From positions 26,355 to 90,354 of the forward strand of contig CAKJYW010000006.1 of NCBI GenBank assembly GCA_918272565.1: a stretch of DNA of 64,000 nucleotides, given 5' to 3'. The position numbers and the translations under genes are program-made. The stretch is from Bacilli bacterium. GTDB lineage: Bacteria; Bacillota_I; Bacilli_A; ML615J-28; CAG-698. Below the pieces are notes generated by a model. That model saw nothing but the letters and a program-made list of their open reading frames with translations, was not told the DNA's origin and did not search any database. This document shows positions 43,215 to 51,647 of this stretch, piece by piece (within the stretch, counting starts at the first letter, position 1; every line of letters begins with the position of its first letter).

Positions 43215-44369
43215 CTATTTTCCTATTTCCTCAACAAATTTCCTGATTCTTTCTAAACCTTTTTTAACTTGTTCTAAAGGACAAGCAATGTTTAGTCTAA
43301 TATAACCAACATAGTCAGGTGAATATTTAGTTCCACTGTTTATTACTACTCCTGCTTTTTTTAGTCCATCAACCAAAGCATCTTGTGTTAAACCAAGATA
43401 AGACATATCGATCCACATTAAATAAGTAGCTTCTAATTTAAACACTTTAGCTTTAGGAATATATTTTTTAAAGAAGTCATAAACATAATCTCTAGTATTA
43501 GTTAGATATCTATTTTGTTCTTCCATCCATTTCTTACCATTAGTGTACGCTTCTTTACAAGCAGTTAGGGCAAAAATATTAGGAGTAGACATTGAAGCAG
43601 CACTAATCAAATTAGTGAACTTTTCTCTTAATGTCTTATTCTTAATGATGATGTTTGCACATTGTATGCCTGCTATATTAAATGTCTTTGAAGGAGCTGT
43701 ACATACGATTATCTTATTATAATCATCTAAAAACTCAATAATTGAAGTAAACTTAGAGTCGTTCATAATGATATCACTATGAATCTCATCACAAACAAGT
43801 ATCACTTTATGTTTTTTACATAACTCAACTATTTGTTTTATTTCATCTACTCTAAAACATCTACCAACAGGATTATGAGGACTACAAAGGATAAACATCT
43901 TACTCTTTGATAGTTTATCGTCTAAATCATCAAAATCAATTTTATATGTGTTGCCATCTATAACTAATTTGTTTTCTAATAATCCTCTACCATTACCTAA
44001 AATAACATCGAAGAAAGGATTATAAACAGGAGTAGAGATAGTTACATAATCTTTTTTCTTTGTATATAACATTACAGATAAATACAAAGCTGTTACTACT
44101 CCACTAAAAGGGACAATCCATTCCTTCTTTAGTTTTACATTCTTAGTATCTTTATACCAGTTAATAACTGCTTTGTAATAACTATCAGATGCATAAGTAT
44201 ATGCATATGCTTCATGATTTGCTCTTTCAATTATCTTTTCTTTAATTCCTTCAAATGTCTTATAGTCACTATCAGCAATCCAGAAAGGAAGCATATTACT
44301 ATCATCTAAAGTATCCCATTTATAAGAGTCAGTGTTATGTCTATCTAAATATTCATCAAATCTACTCAT
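43215..44369 (-). CDS. MalY/PatB-family PLP-dependent aminotransferase or C-S lyase
   Basis: 384 residues of fold-type I PLP enzyme, MalY/PatB branch: NMLPFWIADSDYKTF start (from LPFWVADMD), AYTYASDSYYKAV, CSPHNPVGR for cofactor contact, DEIHSDI, and the PLP lysine in TAPSKTFNIAGIQ. Members split cystathionine or cysteine, or act as aminotransferases. Lies 11 bases before rpiB and four bases after the GH18 lipoprotein gene, so it shares that transcript. Confidence 0.9.
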   Translation of the reverse strand: MSRFDEYLDRHNTDSYKWDTLDDSNMLPFWIADSDYKTFEGIKEKIIERANHEAYAYTYASDSYYKAVINWYKDTKNVKLKKEWIVPFSGVVTALYLSVMLYTKKKDYVTISTPVYNPFFDVILGNGRGLLENKLVIDGNTYKIDFDDLDDKLSKSKMFILCSPHNPVGRCFRVDEIKQIVELCKKHKVILVCDEIHSDIIMNDSKFTSIIEFLDDYNKIIVCTAPSKTFNIAGIQCANIIIKNKTLREKFTNLISAASMSTPNIFALTACKEAYTNGKKWMEEQNRYLTNTRDYVYDFFKKYIPKAKVFKLEATYLMWIDMSYLGLTQDALVDGLKKAGVVINSGTKYSPDYVGYIRLNIACPLEQVKKGLERIRKFVEEIGK

Positions 44370-44373
44370 TTAC

Positions 44374-46344
44374 TTACCCCATATATTTAGATTTAGCATT
44401 CTTCATCGCAATTGTTAATTTATCATTATAATCTTGCCTTATTTGCCATGCCATCATTCCAGCAAGTCCCTTTTCAGCAATAAACTTATATTTCCAATCG
44501 ATACTATCAGGATCTTCAAATGTTACAAAATAGCCTTCTTCAGTGTTAAGTAGATATGGAACTTTACAATCATCATCAAAGATGTATTGATATTTACCAC
44601 TTTTAATATAACTACTAATTGTCTCTTGACCCATAGCCGTATTAGATCCACATGGACCACCAAGATATGTAGCATTTGATGAACGTCTTCCATAGAATGG
44701 CACTCCAACAATCATTTGACTGTTTTTAACGCCAACTGAGTTATAAATTCTAACTGTATCTTCGATTGTGCAGTTACCAGCTGTAGCTCCAGACTTAAAG
44801 TACAAAGCATTTTGGAATGAACATGTTGTTCCACTTTGCATATCATATGACATCATATTGATATAATCATGATACTTTGCACTATTAGTTAAATCATATT
44901 TACTATATTGCCAAGGACCAGCTCCAATCGCACTAGTTACTAAATAATTAGGATCGATTGATTTAAGCTTAGTATATAAAGCTTCCATTAGCTTAGTATA
45001 GCTTTTAGCTCCATCATCACCTGGAGTTTCCCAGTCAACATCAATTCCGTCTAAATCATTGTCAACAACAAACTTAGCTAAATCATCAACTAAGTTAGAT
45101 AGTAGTGTTGGATCATCACACACTTTTCTAAAGGTGTTAGCATTTCCCCCTTGAGCAACTAAGCTTGCCATTACTCTACCACCTTGAGCATGTAATTTAT
45201 CTTTATATCCATTAATATTTGACATAGCAGCTGCAGGAGAATTTATCTTTCCTGTATACATATTAGGACTAATGAACGCATAATAAACAATATCATATGT
45301 TCTTAAAGCCGCTTCACTTAAATATGGTGATCCACTATTATAAACAGCATTGATTCCTTTAGATAAATCTTTATATCCTCTTTTAACAGTAACTGTGATG
45401 ATATGTTTCATACTGTAGTTATCATATGTTAGTGTTAAAGTTAGATTAACCTCTTCAGCTTTTTTAGCTGTATATGGTTGCTTTACCCTACCTGTTTCTA
45501 ATATAGCTTGGTCATTACTTGTTTCCCATTTGATATCTACATCTAAAACTTTTGTCTTAAAATCGATATAATCACCATCAACTAGTGGATAAGATAAGCT
45601 TTGGAAATAGTTTTCTATTTCAGCGATTGCTAAATTGATATGATTACGTTCATTTGTATGGTCAACGTCAGTTGTTCCATAGAATTTAGTATCTTCCATA
45701 ATCTCTCCAATTTCCTTGTCCCAACCAGCAAATTCTCTTCCTTCTGGTATATCTAAAGTAACTTCTCCTGGCTTTTCGCCTTGTTTAACATATTCAGAGT
45801 GAATAAGTTCACCATCTAAATAAAACCCTACTAAAAATTCCACTTGGTTAAGATTAGCAGTAATAGTGATATCTTCTTTAATTCTAGCGCCATTATAAAC
45901 TGGCTTGTCCCAACCCAAAAATTCGTAATGAGGAACTTCTGGATCAGCTGGATATACTAATACCTTTCCTTCTTCAACTTCAATCTCTTCATAAATCTCT
46001 CCATTAACCATAAATGTTGCTTTATGCTTAATGATTAATTTTTCAAATAGAGCATTAATATATAAATTTTCTTTTACATTAGTAAAATCAGTGTCCCATC
46101 CACTAAAAACCATACCTTCAATTTCTGGATCAGTTGGCTTAACGGCATCTTCACCTTCTTTTACCTTTTGTTCGCTAACTAATACACCATCAACATAGAA
46201 CTCAACATCAAATTCTTTTACTTCTACTGGTGTAGGTTCCTCTTCCTTTTCCTTTTCAGGCTCTGGATTAGGCTTACTTTCGTTAGAACAGCTTGCCATA
46301 AATAGCATCAATAAAACAAACATTATTATTTTTAAATACTTCAT
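44374..46344 (-). CDS. GH18 glycoside hydrolase lipoprotein
   Basis: 656 residues; lipobox MASC (Cys19), acidic linker, three InlB-type repeats (FDVEFYVDGVLVSEQKVKEG; VLVYPADPEVPHYEFLGWD), one atypical Ig-like module, then a GH18 barrel from about 335. The catalytic motif reads L-D-G-I-D-V-D-W-E (about 432-440), with INMMSYDM and GVPFYGRR later, as in chitinases and endo-N-acetylglucosaminidases. It would cleave beta-1,4-linked GlcNAc polymers or glycans at the cell surface. It heads the operon with the PLP enzyme, rpiB and upp. Confidence 0.9.
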   Translation of the reverse strand: MKYLKIIMFVLLMLFMASCSNESKPNPEPEKEKEEEPTPVEVKEFDVEFYVDGVLVSEQKVKEGEDAVKPTDPEIEGMVFSGWDTDFTNVKENLYINALFEKLIIKHKATFMVNGEIYEEIEVEEGKVLVYPADPEVPHYEFLGWDKPVYNGARIKEDITITANLNQVEFLVGFYLDGELIHSEYVKQGEKPGEVTLDIPEGREFAGWDKEIGEIMEDTKFYGTTDVDHTNERNHINLAIAEIENYFQSLSYPLVDGDYIDFKTKVLDVDIKWETSNDQAILETGRVKQPYTAKKAEEVNLTLTLTYDNYSMKHIITVTVKRGYKDLSKGINAVYNSGSPYLSEAALRTYDIVYYAFISPNMYTGKINSPAAAMSNINGYKDKLHAQGGRVMASLVAQGGNANTFRKVCDDPTLLSNLVDDLAKFVVDNDLDGIDVDWETPGDDGAKSYTKLMEALYTKLKSIDPNYLVTSAIGAGPWQYSKYDLTNSAKYHDYINMMSYDMQSGTTCSFQNALYFKSGATAGNCTIEDTVRIYNSVGVKNSQMIVGVPFYGRRSSNATYLGGPCGSNTAMGQETISSYIKSGKYQYIFDDDCKVPYLLNTEEGYFVTFEDPDSIDWKYKFIAEKGLAGMMAWQIRQDYNDKLTIAMKNAKSKYMG

Positions 46345-46369
46345 AATTAATCTCCATCTTTATATATAA

Positions 46370-46398
46370 ATTATAACATAGAGCCTCATCTTTTTCCA
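46370..46398 (-). promoter_or_regulatory. promoter of the GH18-to-DUF1146 operon
   Basis: Minus strand: TGGAAA (46393-46398), 17-base spacer, TGT-TATAAT (46370-46375). Confidence 0.6.
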
Positions 46399-46404
46399 TC
46401 GCTA

Positions 46405-46433
46405 TTAAAAAAAATCTAGTAAATACTAGATTT
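46405..46433 (-). terminator. terminator of the gdpP-to-tsaC operon
   Basis: AAATCTAGTA/TACTAGATTT stem (46412-46433) over the tsaC stop codon, followed by a T-run on the minus strand. Confidence 0.8.
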
Positions 46434-47007
46434 CATTTATGACAATATTTCCTTGTCTAATTACTTTTAAAGTATCACTTGTAGCATCTACTATGGTTGA
46501 AGCAACACTACTAAAAGTGGCGCTATCTATAACTAAATAGTCAATATAAGAACTAAATTTTTCTTCAATTTCACTTACACTATTTAGTTCCTTCTCTCCA
46601 CTTGTATTAACAGAAGTTGTAGCTAGAAGTGAGAAGTGATCAATAATCTTTAAACTAACACTAGAGTCAGGCATCCTAAAAGCAAGTGTAGCTTCAGCTA
46701 TATTATCAAAAGCTCCCTCTTTTTTGTTTAAGATGATGGTTAATGCTCCTGGCCAATATTTTTCCATTAAAGTTCTAGCCTTTTTACTAATATAAGCATA
46801 TTCTTCAACTTGACTAACTTTGCTACAAAGAATAGGAAGTGGCTTATTATCACTCCTGTTTTTCATTTTATATATCTTCTTTATTGCACTTTCGTCACTA
46901 GCTAAAGCTCCAACACCATAAACAGTATCAGTAGGAAAACATATAATCTTCCCGTATAAGTCTTCTTTATTTAGTTTAATTAGTTCATCAACTGTTACTT
47001 TTTCCAC
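46426..47007 (-). CDS. tsaC: threonylcarbamoyl-AMP synthase
   Basis: 193 residues of the Sua5/YciO/YrdC fold without the extra C-terminal Sua5 domain, so TsaC-like. CFPTDTVYGVGALA, KNRSDNKPLPIL, PGALTIIL and TSVNTSGE are typical. It makes threonylcarbamoyl-AMP from Thr, bicarbonate and ATP for the t6A modification of tRNA position 37. In B. subtilis the equivalent ywlC lies downstream of prfA-prmC, as here. Overlaps the membrane-protein gene by 13 bases. Confidence 0.93.
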   Translation of the reverse strand: MEKVTVDELIKLNKEDLYGKIICFPTDTVYGVGALASDESAIKKIYKMKNRSDNKPLPILCSKVSQVEEYAYISKKARTLMEKYWPGALTIILNKKEGAFDNIAEATLAFRMPDSSVSLKIIDHFSLLATTSVNTSGEKELNSVSEIEEKFSSYIDYLVIDSATFSSVASTIVDATSDTLKVIRQGNIVINEI

Positions 47008-47912
47008 AATCTATAAACCTCATCTAAATATTCATCGTTTGTAATCTTACGCTCATTTTTAAGCTTAATTAATTCAAGCATAATTTGATTCTTCTCATCA
47101 TCACTTATACTATTATAATCAGTGATGAATCCTTTGTCAGTCAAATATTTATTTATATCAAACCCACTTTCTTCATCACTATAGAATAATTCATCTTTAT
47201 TCTTCTTATAAACTTCCCTATTTTCCTCTTCATCATTAACTACTTCAAAGCTATCCTTATCTAAATCAACGATATTTTTAACATCTAATTCATCATGCGC
47301 TTCTTCTTCAATATTACTATGTAAGAAATCTCTAAAATTAAATGTTCCTTCGCTTCTAATCTTCTTATCAAACATTCCGCGTCGCTTTTTATAAAAGATA
47401 AAAATAGTAAGCCCACATATTAAAATAATGACTCCACAAGAAATCATGTAATATGTAGTTAAGCTAATATCAGCTAAAATGTTAGTTTTTACACCTTTGT
47501 TATTTCCCTCTATCGCATTTTTCATATCAGCTTCCACAAAAGGCGTAAGTACCACATCACCAAAATATTGCTTGTTATTACCTAGATATACTTCTAAAAC
47601 CAAATTCTCTTTTATCTTTCCAATCGATAAATCATAGATATCGCCTCTAGAAGTCTTATCCAAATTGTATTCTTTATTGCCATTTATAACTAAAGTGTAC
47701 TTTAGGGCATCAGATGAATAAAAATATATACCATATACTTCTTTGTCATTACATATTCCTCTAACAACACTTAATGTATAATTAGGAGTTTCATAATCAA
47801 ATGTAACTTCATATTTCTTATAAGCGTCTTTTATATCATTTAAGAAGTCACTTTTAGTTACTCCACTACTTCCTAAAAGAAGAAAAAGTATTAAGATAAA
47901 TATTTTTTTCAT
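46995..47912 (-). CDS. single-pass membrane protein of unknown function
   Basis: 305 residues: signal peptide (about 1-19), an extracytoplasmic domain of about 130 residues, one membrane span (about 153-174, ISCGVIILICGLTIFIFY), and an acidic cytoplasmic tail of about 130 residues ending in a SHOCT-like helix (KLKNERKITNDEYLDEVYRLWKK). I do not recognise the outer domain. It sits between prmC and tsaC in a translation-centred operon, where other Firmicutes have different small genes. Confidence 0.7.
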   Translation of the reverse strand: MKKIFILILFLLLGSSGVTKSDFLNDIKDAYKKYEVTFDYETPNYTLSVVRGICNDKEVYGIYFYSSDALKYTLVINGNKEYNLDKTSRGDIYDLSIGKIKENLVLEVYLGNNKQYFGDVVLTPFVEADMKNAIEGNNKGVKTNILADISLTTYYMISCGVIILICGLTIFIFYKKRRGMFDKKIRSEGTFNFRDFLHSNIEEEAHDELDVKNIVDLDKDSFEVVNDEEENREVYKKNKDELFYSDEESGFDINKYLTDKGFITDYNSISDDEKNQIMLELIKLKNERKITNDEYLDEVYRLWKK

Positions 47913-47924
47913 ATTTTACCCTTT

Positions 47925-48749
47925 CTAGTGAATATATATCACTCTATCTCTATTACCATAGTCTTTAAAACATTCAACTTGTTTATCCTTTAATATGCTT
48001 CTAGCTAGCCTAATCACATCATCTTTTTGGTTATAACCTATTTCAAAAAAGATTTTGCCTGTTTCTTTCAAATGATCTTTAGCTTGTTCTAATATTTTAC
48101 GATAAAAGTATAAACCATTTTCACTAGCAAACAAAGCCAGATGTGGTTCATTTTGATATACTAATTCACTGATTTTGTCATTATAACTGATGTATGGAGG
48201 ATTTGATATGATAACATCATATTTTCCAAGCCCCTCTAGTAAATCGTTTTTAAAGAAGTTGATATCTAGTCCTAAATCTTTAGCGTTCTCTTTACTTACA
48301 TCTATTGCACTACTAGATATATCTACTCCACTAATATCTAAAGTCGCCATATTTTTCTTTAAAGCAAGGGCAATTGCCCCACTACCAGTCCCAATATCTA
48401 CTATTTTCTCATTCCCTTTTAGATACTTTAGAGCTACTTCAACTAACACTTCTGTATCAAATCGAGGGATTAAGACATTCTCGTTTACTTTAATCTTTAA
48501 TGAATAAAAGTAAGTATATCCTAAAATATATTGAGGAGGAATGTTACTAATTAGATATCTATCAATCATCTTTTGTAACGTATTAACTTCTTCATTAGTT
48601 AGGATTCGATCCTTATTAATGATTAAATCACTATTACTATAGTCCAAAAATTCTAAAAGGAGTAATTTTACTCCTTCTTTTTCTTTGTTATATTCTAGAG
48701 CTTTTAAATAATTATTATTTAGAAACTCACCTAATTTAATATTATTCAT
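47925..48749 (-). CDS. prmC: release factor glutamine methyltransferase
   Basis: 274 residues. SAM motif DIGTGSGAIALAL and the catalytic DVIISNPPYI are present, after an N-terminal helical domain. PrmC methylates the Gln of the GGQ motif in release factors. It overlaps prfA, its substrate's gene, by eight bases. Confidence 0.95.
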   Translation of the reverse strand: MNNIKLGEFLNNNYLKALEYNKEKEGVKLLLLEFLDYSNSDLIINKDRILTNEEVNTLQKMIDRYLISNIPPQYILGYTYFYSLKIKVNENVLIPRFDTEVLVEVALKYLKGNEKIVDIGTGSGAIALALKKNMATLDISGVDISSSAIDVSKENAKDLGLDINFFKNDLLEGLGKYDVIISNPPYISYNDKISELVYQNEPHLALFASENGLYFYRKILEQAKDHLKETGKIFFEIGYNQKDDVIRLARSILKDKQVECFKDYGNRDRVIYIH

Positions 48750-49812
48750 GTTGACCTGACAATGCTCTCTTTTGATCTTCAGTAATTAAGGCATCGATGA
48801 TTGGATCAAGCTTACCTTCCATAACACGGTCAAGTTGTTGGATAGTAAAACCTATTCTATGGTCAGTTACACGATTTTGAGGATAGTTGTAAGTTCTAAT
48901 CTTCTCACTTCTATCACCACTACCAATCTTACTTAAACGATCTTGACTTTCTTTTGCTTGCTTTTCTTGCATCATCTTATCGTAAAGTCTAGTTTTTAAT
49001 ACCTTTAGGGCATTAGCTTTATTTTCGTGTTGGTCTTTGCCATCTTGACAAGAAACTACTAACCCAGTAGGGATATGTGTAACACGAATAGCTGATTTTG
49101 TGGTATTAACGCTTTGACCTCCAGGTCCACTAGAACAGAAGATATCGATTCTAACATCTTCCATGTTTAGTTCAACATCAACTTCATCAGCTTCAGGCAT
49201 AACTAAAACTGTAGCAGTTGATGTGTGAATTCTACCTGCAGATTCAGTTTCAGGAACTCTTTGAACACGATGAACACCAGACTCATATTTCATAATTGAA
49301 TATACATTATCACCTTCAACCATGAACTCAATTCTACTATATCCACCAAGTTCAGCAACTTCAGCATCCATCACTTTAATCTTCCATCCACGAGCTTCAC
49401 TAAATCTAGAATACATTCTAAACAAATCACCCGCAAATATGTTACCTTCATCACCACCAGCAGCACCTCTAATTTCAAAGATAACGTTCTTCTCATCGTT
49501 AGGGTCTTTAGGAAGTAATAAAATCTTTAATTCTTCTTCATATTTTGCGTAGTCTTCTTCAGCTTTTGCAAGTTCTAGAGAAGCCATCTCACTAATTTCA
49601 GGATCTTCATCCTTTAGTAATGGTTTTAATTCTTTTATTTCTTCTTGTTTTTGTTTATATTCATGATATTTTTCAACAATCTTTTCAAGGGAACGCATCT
49701 CTTTCATTAGAGATGTCATCTTTTTAACATCACTAACAACTTCACTAGATGCTAGTAAGTTTTGGATTTCTTGATACCTTGCTTCGATTATTTCAAGTCT
49801 ATTTTCCACCAT
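48742..49812 (-). CDS. prfA: peptide chain release factor 1
   Basis: 356 residues. The stop-codon reader is the tripeptide PET in RVPETESAGRIHTS, and the peptidyl-transferase motif GPGGQSVN is at about 229-236. RF1 reads UAA and UAG. Standard length; 17 bases after dnaB. Confidence 0.96.
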   Translation of the reverse strand: MVENRLEIIEARYQEIQNLLASSEVVSDVKKMTSLMKEMRSLEKIVEKYHEYKQKQEEIKELKPLLKDEDPEISEMASLELAKAEEDYAKYEEELKILLLPKDPNDEKNVIFEIRGAAGGDEGNIFAGDLFRMYSRFSEARGWKIKVMDAEVAELGGYSRIEFMVEGDNVYSIMKYESGVHRVQRVPETESAGRIHTSTATVLVMPEADEVDVELNMEDVRIDIFCSSGPGGQSVNTTKSAIRVTHIPTGLVVSCQDGKDQHENKANALKVLKTRLYDKMMQEKQAKESQDRLSKIGSGDRSEKIRTYNYPQNRVTDHRIGFTIQQLDRVMEGKLDPIIDALITEDQKRALSGQHE

Positions 49813-49829
49813 AAAAATCGCCTACTTTA

Positions 49830-51197
49830 TTATTCTTCTTCACTTTCCTTCTTGAATGGAACAAATAATGAGCAATCTCCCCTAAATGATAATACGCAAC
49901 TACCAGTCATACCTTGACGGTTCTTAGCGATAATTAATTCAGTCTTACGATTTCTAATTCTTTCATTATCGCCTTTTGTATCTTCACGATGCAAGAACAT
50001 TACAACGTCGGCATCTTGTTCAATACTACCACTCTCTCTCAAGTCAGAAAGCATTGGCTTTTTATTTACGCCTTCTTGGTTTGAACTATTACGCTTTTCA
50101 ACTTCACGTGAAAGTTGAGACAAAGCTAAAATAGGAACATTTAGCTCACGAGCAAGTAACTTCAAACCACGAGAAATTCTTGAAGTGTTTTCGTAAAGTG
50201 ACATACCTTTACTTCTTTTATCTAAAGTTAAAAGTTGTAAATAGTCAACTACGATAAAATCAAGTTTTTCTTCTCTTTTATATTTTCTACATGTAACTTT
50301 TAAATCTTCTAAATTGTCGATTGTTAAGTCTGAGAAATATAGATTATATTTATCAATCATTTGCTTAGCAACAAGCAATTTAGCAGTATCACTTTCAGTT
50401 AAATCACCAGTTTTAATCTTCTTTAGGTTAATTCCACTATGAGCAGCAAATTGACGCATCAAAAGTTGGTCAATACCCATTTCAAGTGAGAAGAACGCAA
50501 CATGATGTCCACCCTTACACATGGCACTAGCCATATTTAAAGCTAGAGCACTCTTACCAATACCAGGACGAGCAGCAAGGATTGTTAGTTCTCCATTTTG
50601 AAAACCAAATGTATATTCGTTAATCTCTTTAAAACCAGTATCTAAACCGATTAGGTCACCTTCAGCACGATTACGATTCTTTTCAATTAGAGATAATACT
50701 CCTTCAGTAGCTAAATTAACTGCTTTTAATGGAGTAGTTCTTTGACGATTGAAGATATCTCCCATTTCTGCCTCAGTCTTAGCAAGTAATTCTTGAATCT
50801 CAAGATTACCATCTAAAACTCTTTTAGAGATTTGTTGGGCTTCGTAATAAAGACTTCTTTCAAGTTCTTTTTCTTCTAAAACTTCAACATATGTTTCTGC
50901 ATTAACGATTGTTGGGATACTTTCAACTAATTCATACAAATAATTGGTATCAATCTTTTCTTGCAAGTTAAGTCTTTTGATTTCTTCATAAACTTTAACT
51001 GCATCAGTTGATTGATTTAATAAGCGGAGATTGTTAATAGCACGGAATACTAATTTATTGTTATCAATAAAGAAGTGATCTTCAACAAGTCTACCACAGT
51101 ATTCATTAGCTAAGCGTGTATCAATCATCATTGCGCCTAAAACAAAGTTTTCTGCCTCAGCACTATATGGAATTTTATTGCTTAATGAGTCGTTCAT
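49830..51197 (-). CDS. dnaB: replicative DNA helicase
   Basis: 455 residues: an N-terminal helical hairpin domain (PYSAEAENFVLGAMM), then a RecA-like helicase with Walker A ARPGIGKSAL (about 207), Walker B FIVVDYLQLL and DLRESGSIEQDADVV. It unwinds DNA at the replication fork (called dnaC in B. subtilis). It follows the gdpP-rplI gene by three bases, the conserved Firmicutes order. Confidence 0.97.
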   Translation of the reverse strand: MNDSLSNKIPYSAEAENFVLGAMMIDTRLANEYCGRLVEDHFFIDNNKLVFRAINNLRLLNQSTDAVKVYEEIKRLNLQEKIDTNYLYELVESIPTIVNAETYVEVLEEKELERSLYYEAQQISKRVLDGNLEIQELLAKTEAEMGDIFNRQRTTPLKAVNLATEGVLSLIEKNRNRAEGDLIGLDTGFKEINEYTFGFQNGELTILAARPGIGKSALALNMASAMCKGGHHVAFFSLEMGIDQLLMRQFAAHSGINLKKIKTGDLTESDTAKLLVAKQMIDKYNLYFSDLTIDNLEDLKVTCRKYKREEKLDFIVVDYLQLLTLDKRSKGMSLYENTSRISRGLKLLARELNVPILALSQLSREVEKRNSSNQEGVNKKPMLSDLRESGSIEQDADVVMFLHREDTKGDNERIRNRKTELIIAKNRQGMTGSCVLSFRGDCSLFVPFKKESEEE

Positions 51198-51200
51198 TTT

Positions 51201-51647
51201 CTACTCCTTCTCAATAACATAAAGAGTAATTGTAGCTAAAACATCACGATGAAGTTGGATAGGAATCTTATAAGTTCCTAAAGCATCAATGTCTTTATCA
51301 AATAGAATCTTTCTCTTATCTAGAGTAACATTGTATTTCAAACGATATTCATCAACTACTTGTTTAGTACTAACTGTACCAAATAGTTTACCTTCTTTAC
51401 CAACGTTAACCATAATCTTGATAGGATTCTTTTCAATAAATTCTTTCAATTTACGCATTTCTTGTAAATGTTTTTCAGCTTCTTCTTTAGCTTTCTCATT
51501 ACGTTCTTCAAGCATCTTAATGTTATCACCAGTAGCAAGCACTGCTTGCTTTGATCTAACTAGATAATTTGCATGTCCACTAGGGATATCAACGATATCT
51601 CCTTCTTTACCTTTACCTTTGACATCTTTAATTAAAATAATCTTCAT
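51201..51647 (-). CDS. rplI: internal start producing free ribosomal protein L9
   Basis: The L9 part begins with Met at 51647, has AGAGGATG about seven bases upstream, and from there is 148 residues, almost exactly the length of a free bL9. Translation from here would supply L9 for the ribosome without the membrane-bound GdpP part. Seen: site, Met and length. Inferred: that it is used. Confidence 0.55.
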   Translation of the reverse strand: MKIILIKDVKGKGKEGDIVDIPSGHANYLVRSKQAVLATGDNIKMLEERNEKAKEEAEKHLQEMRKLKEFIEKNPIKIMVNVGKEGKLFGTVSTKQVVDEYRLKYNVTLDKRKILFDKDIDALGTYKIPIQLHRDVLATITLYVIEKE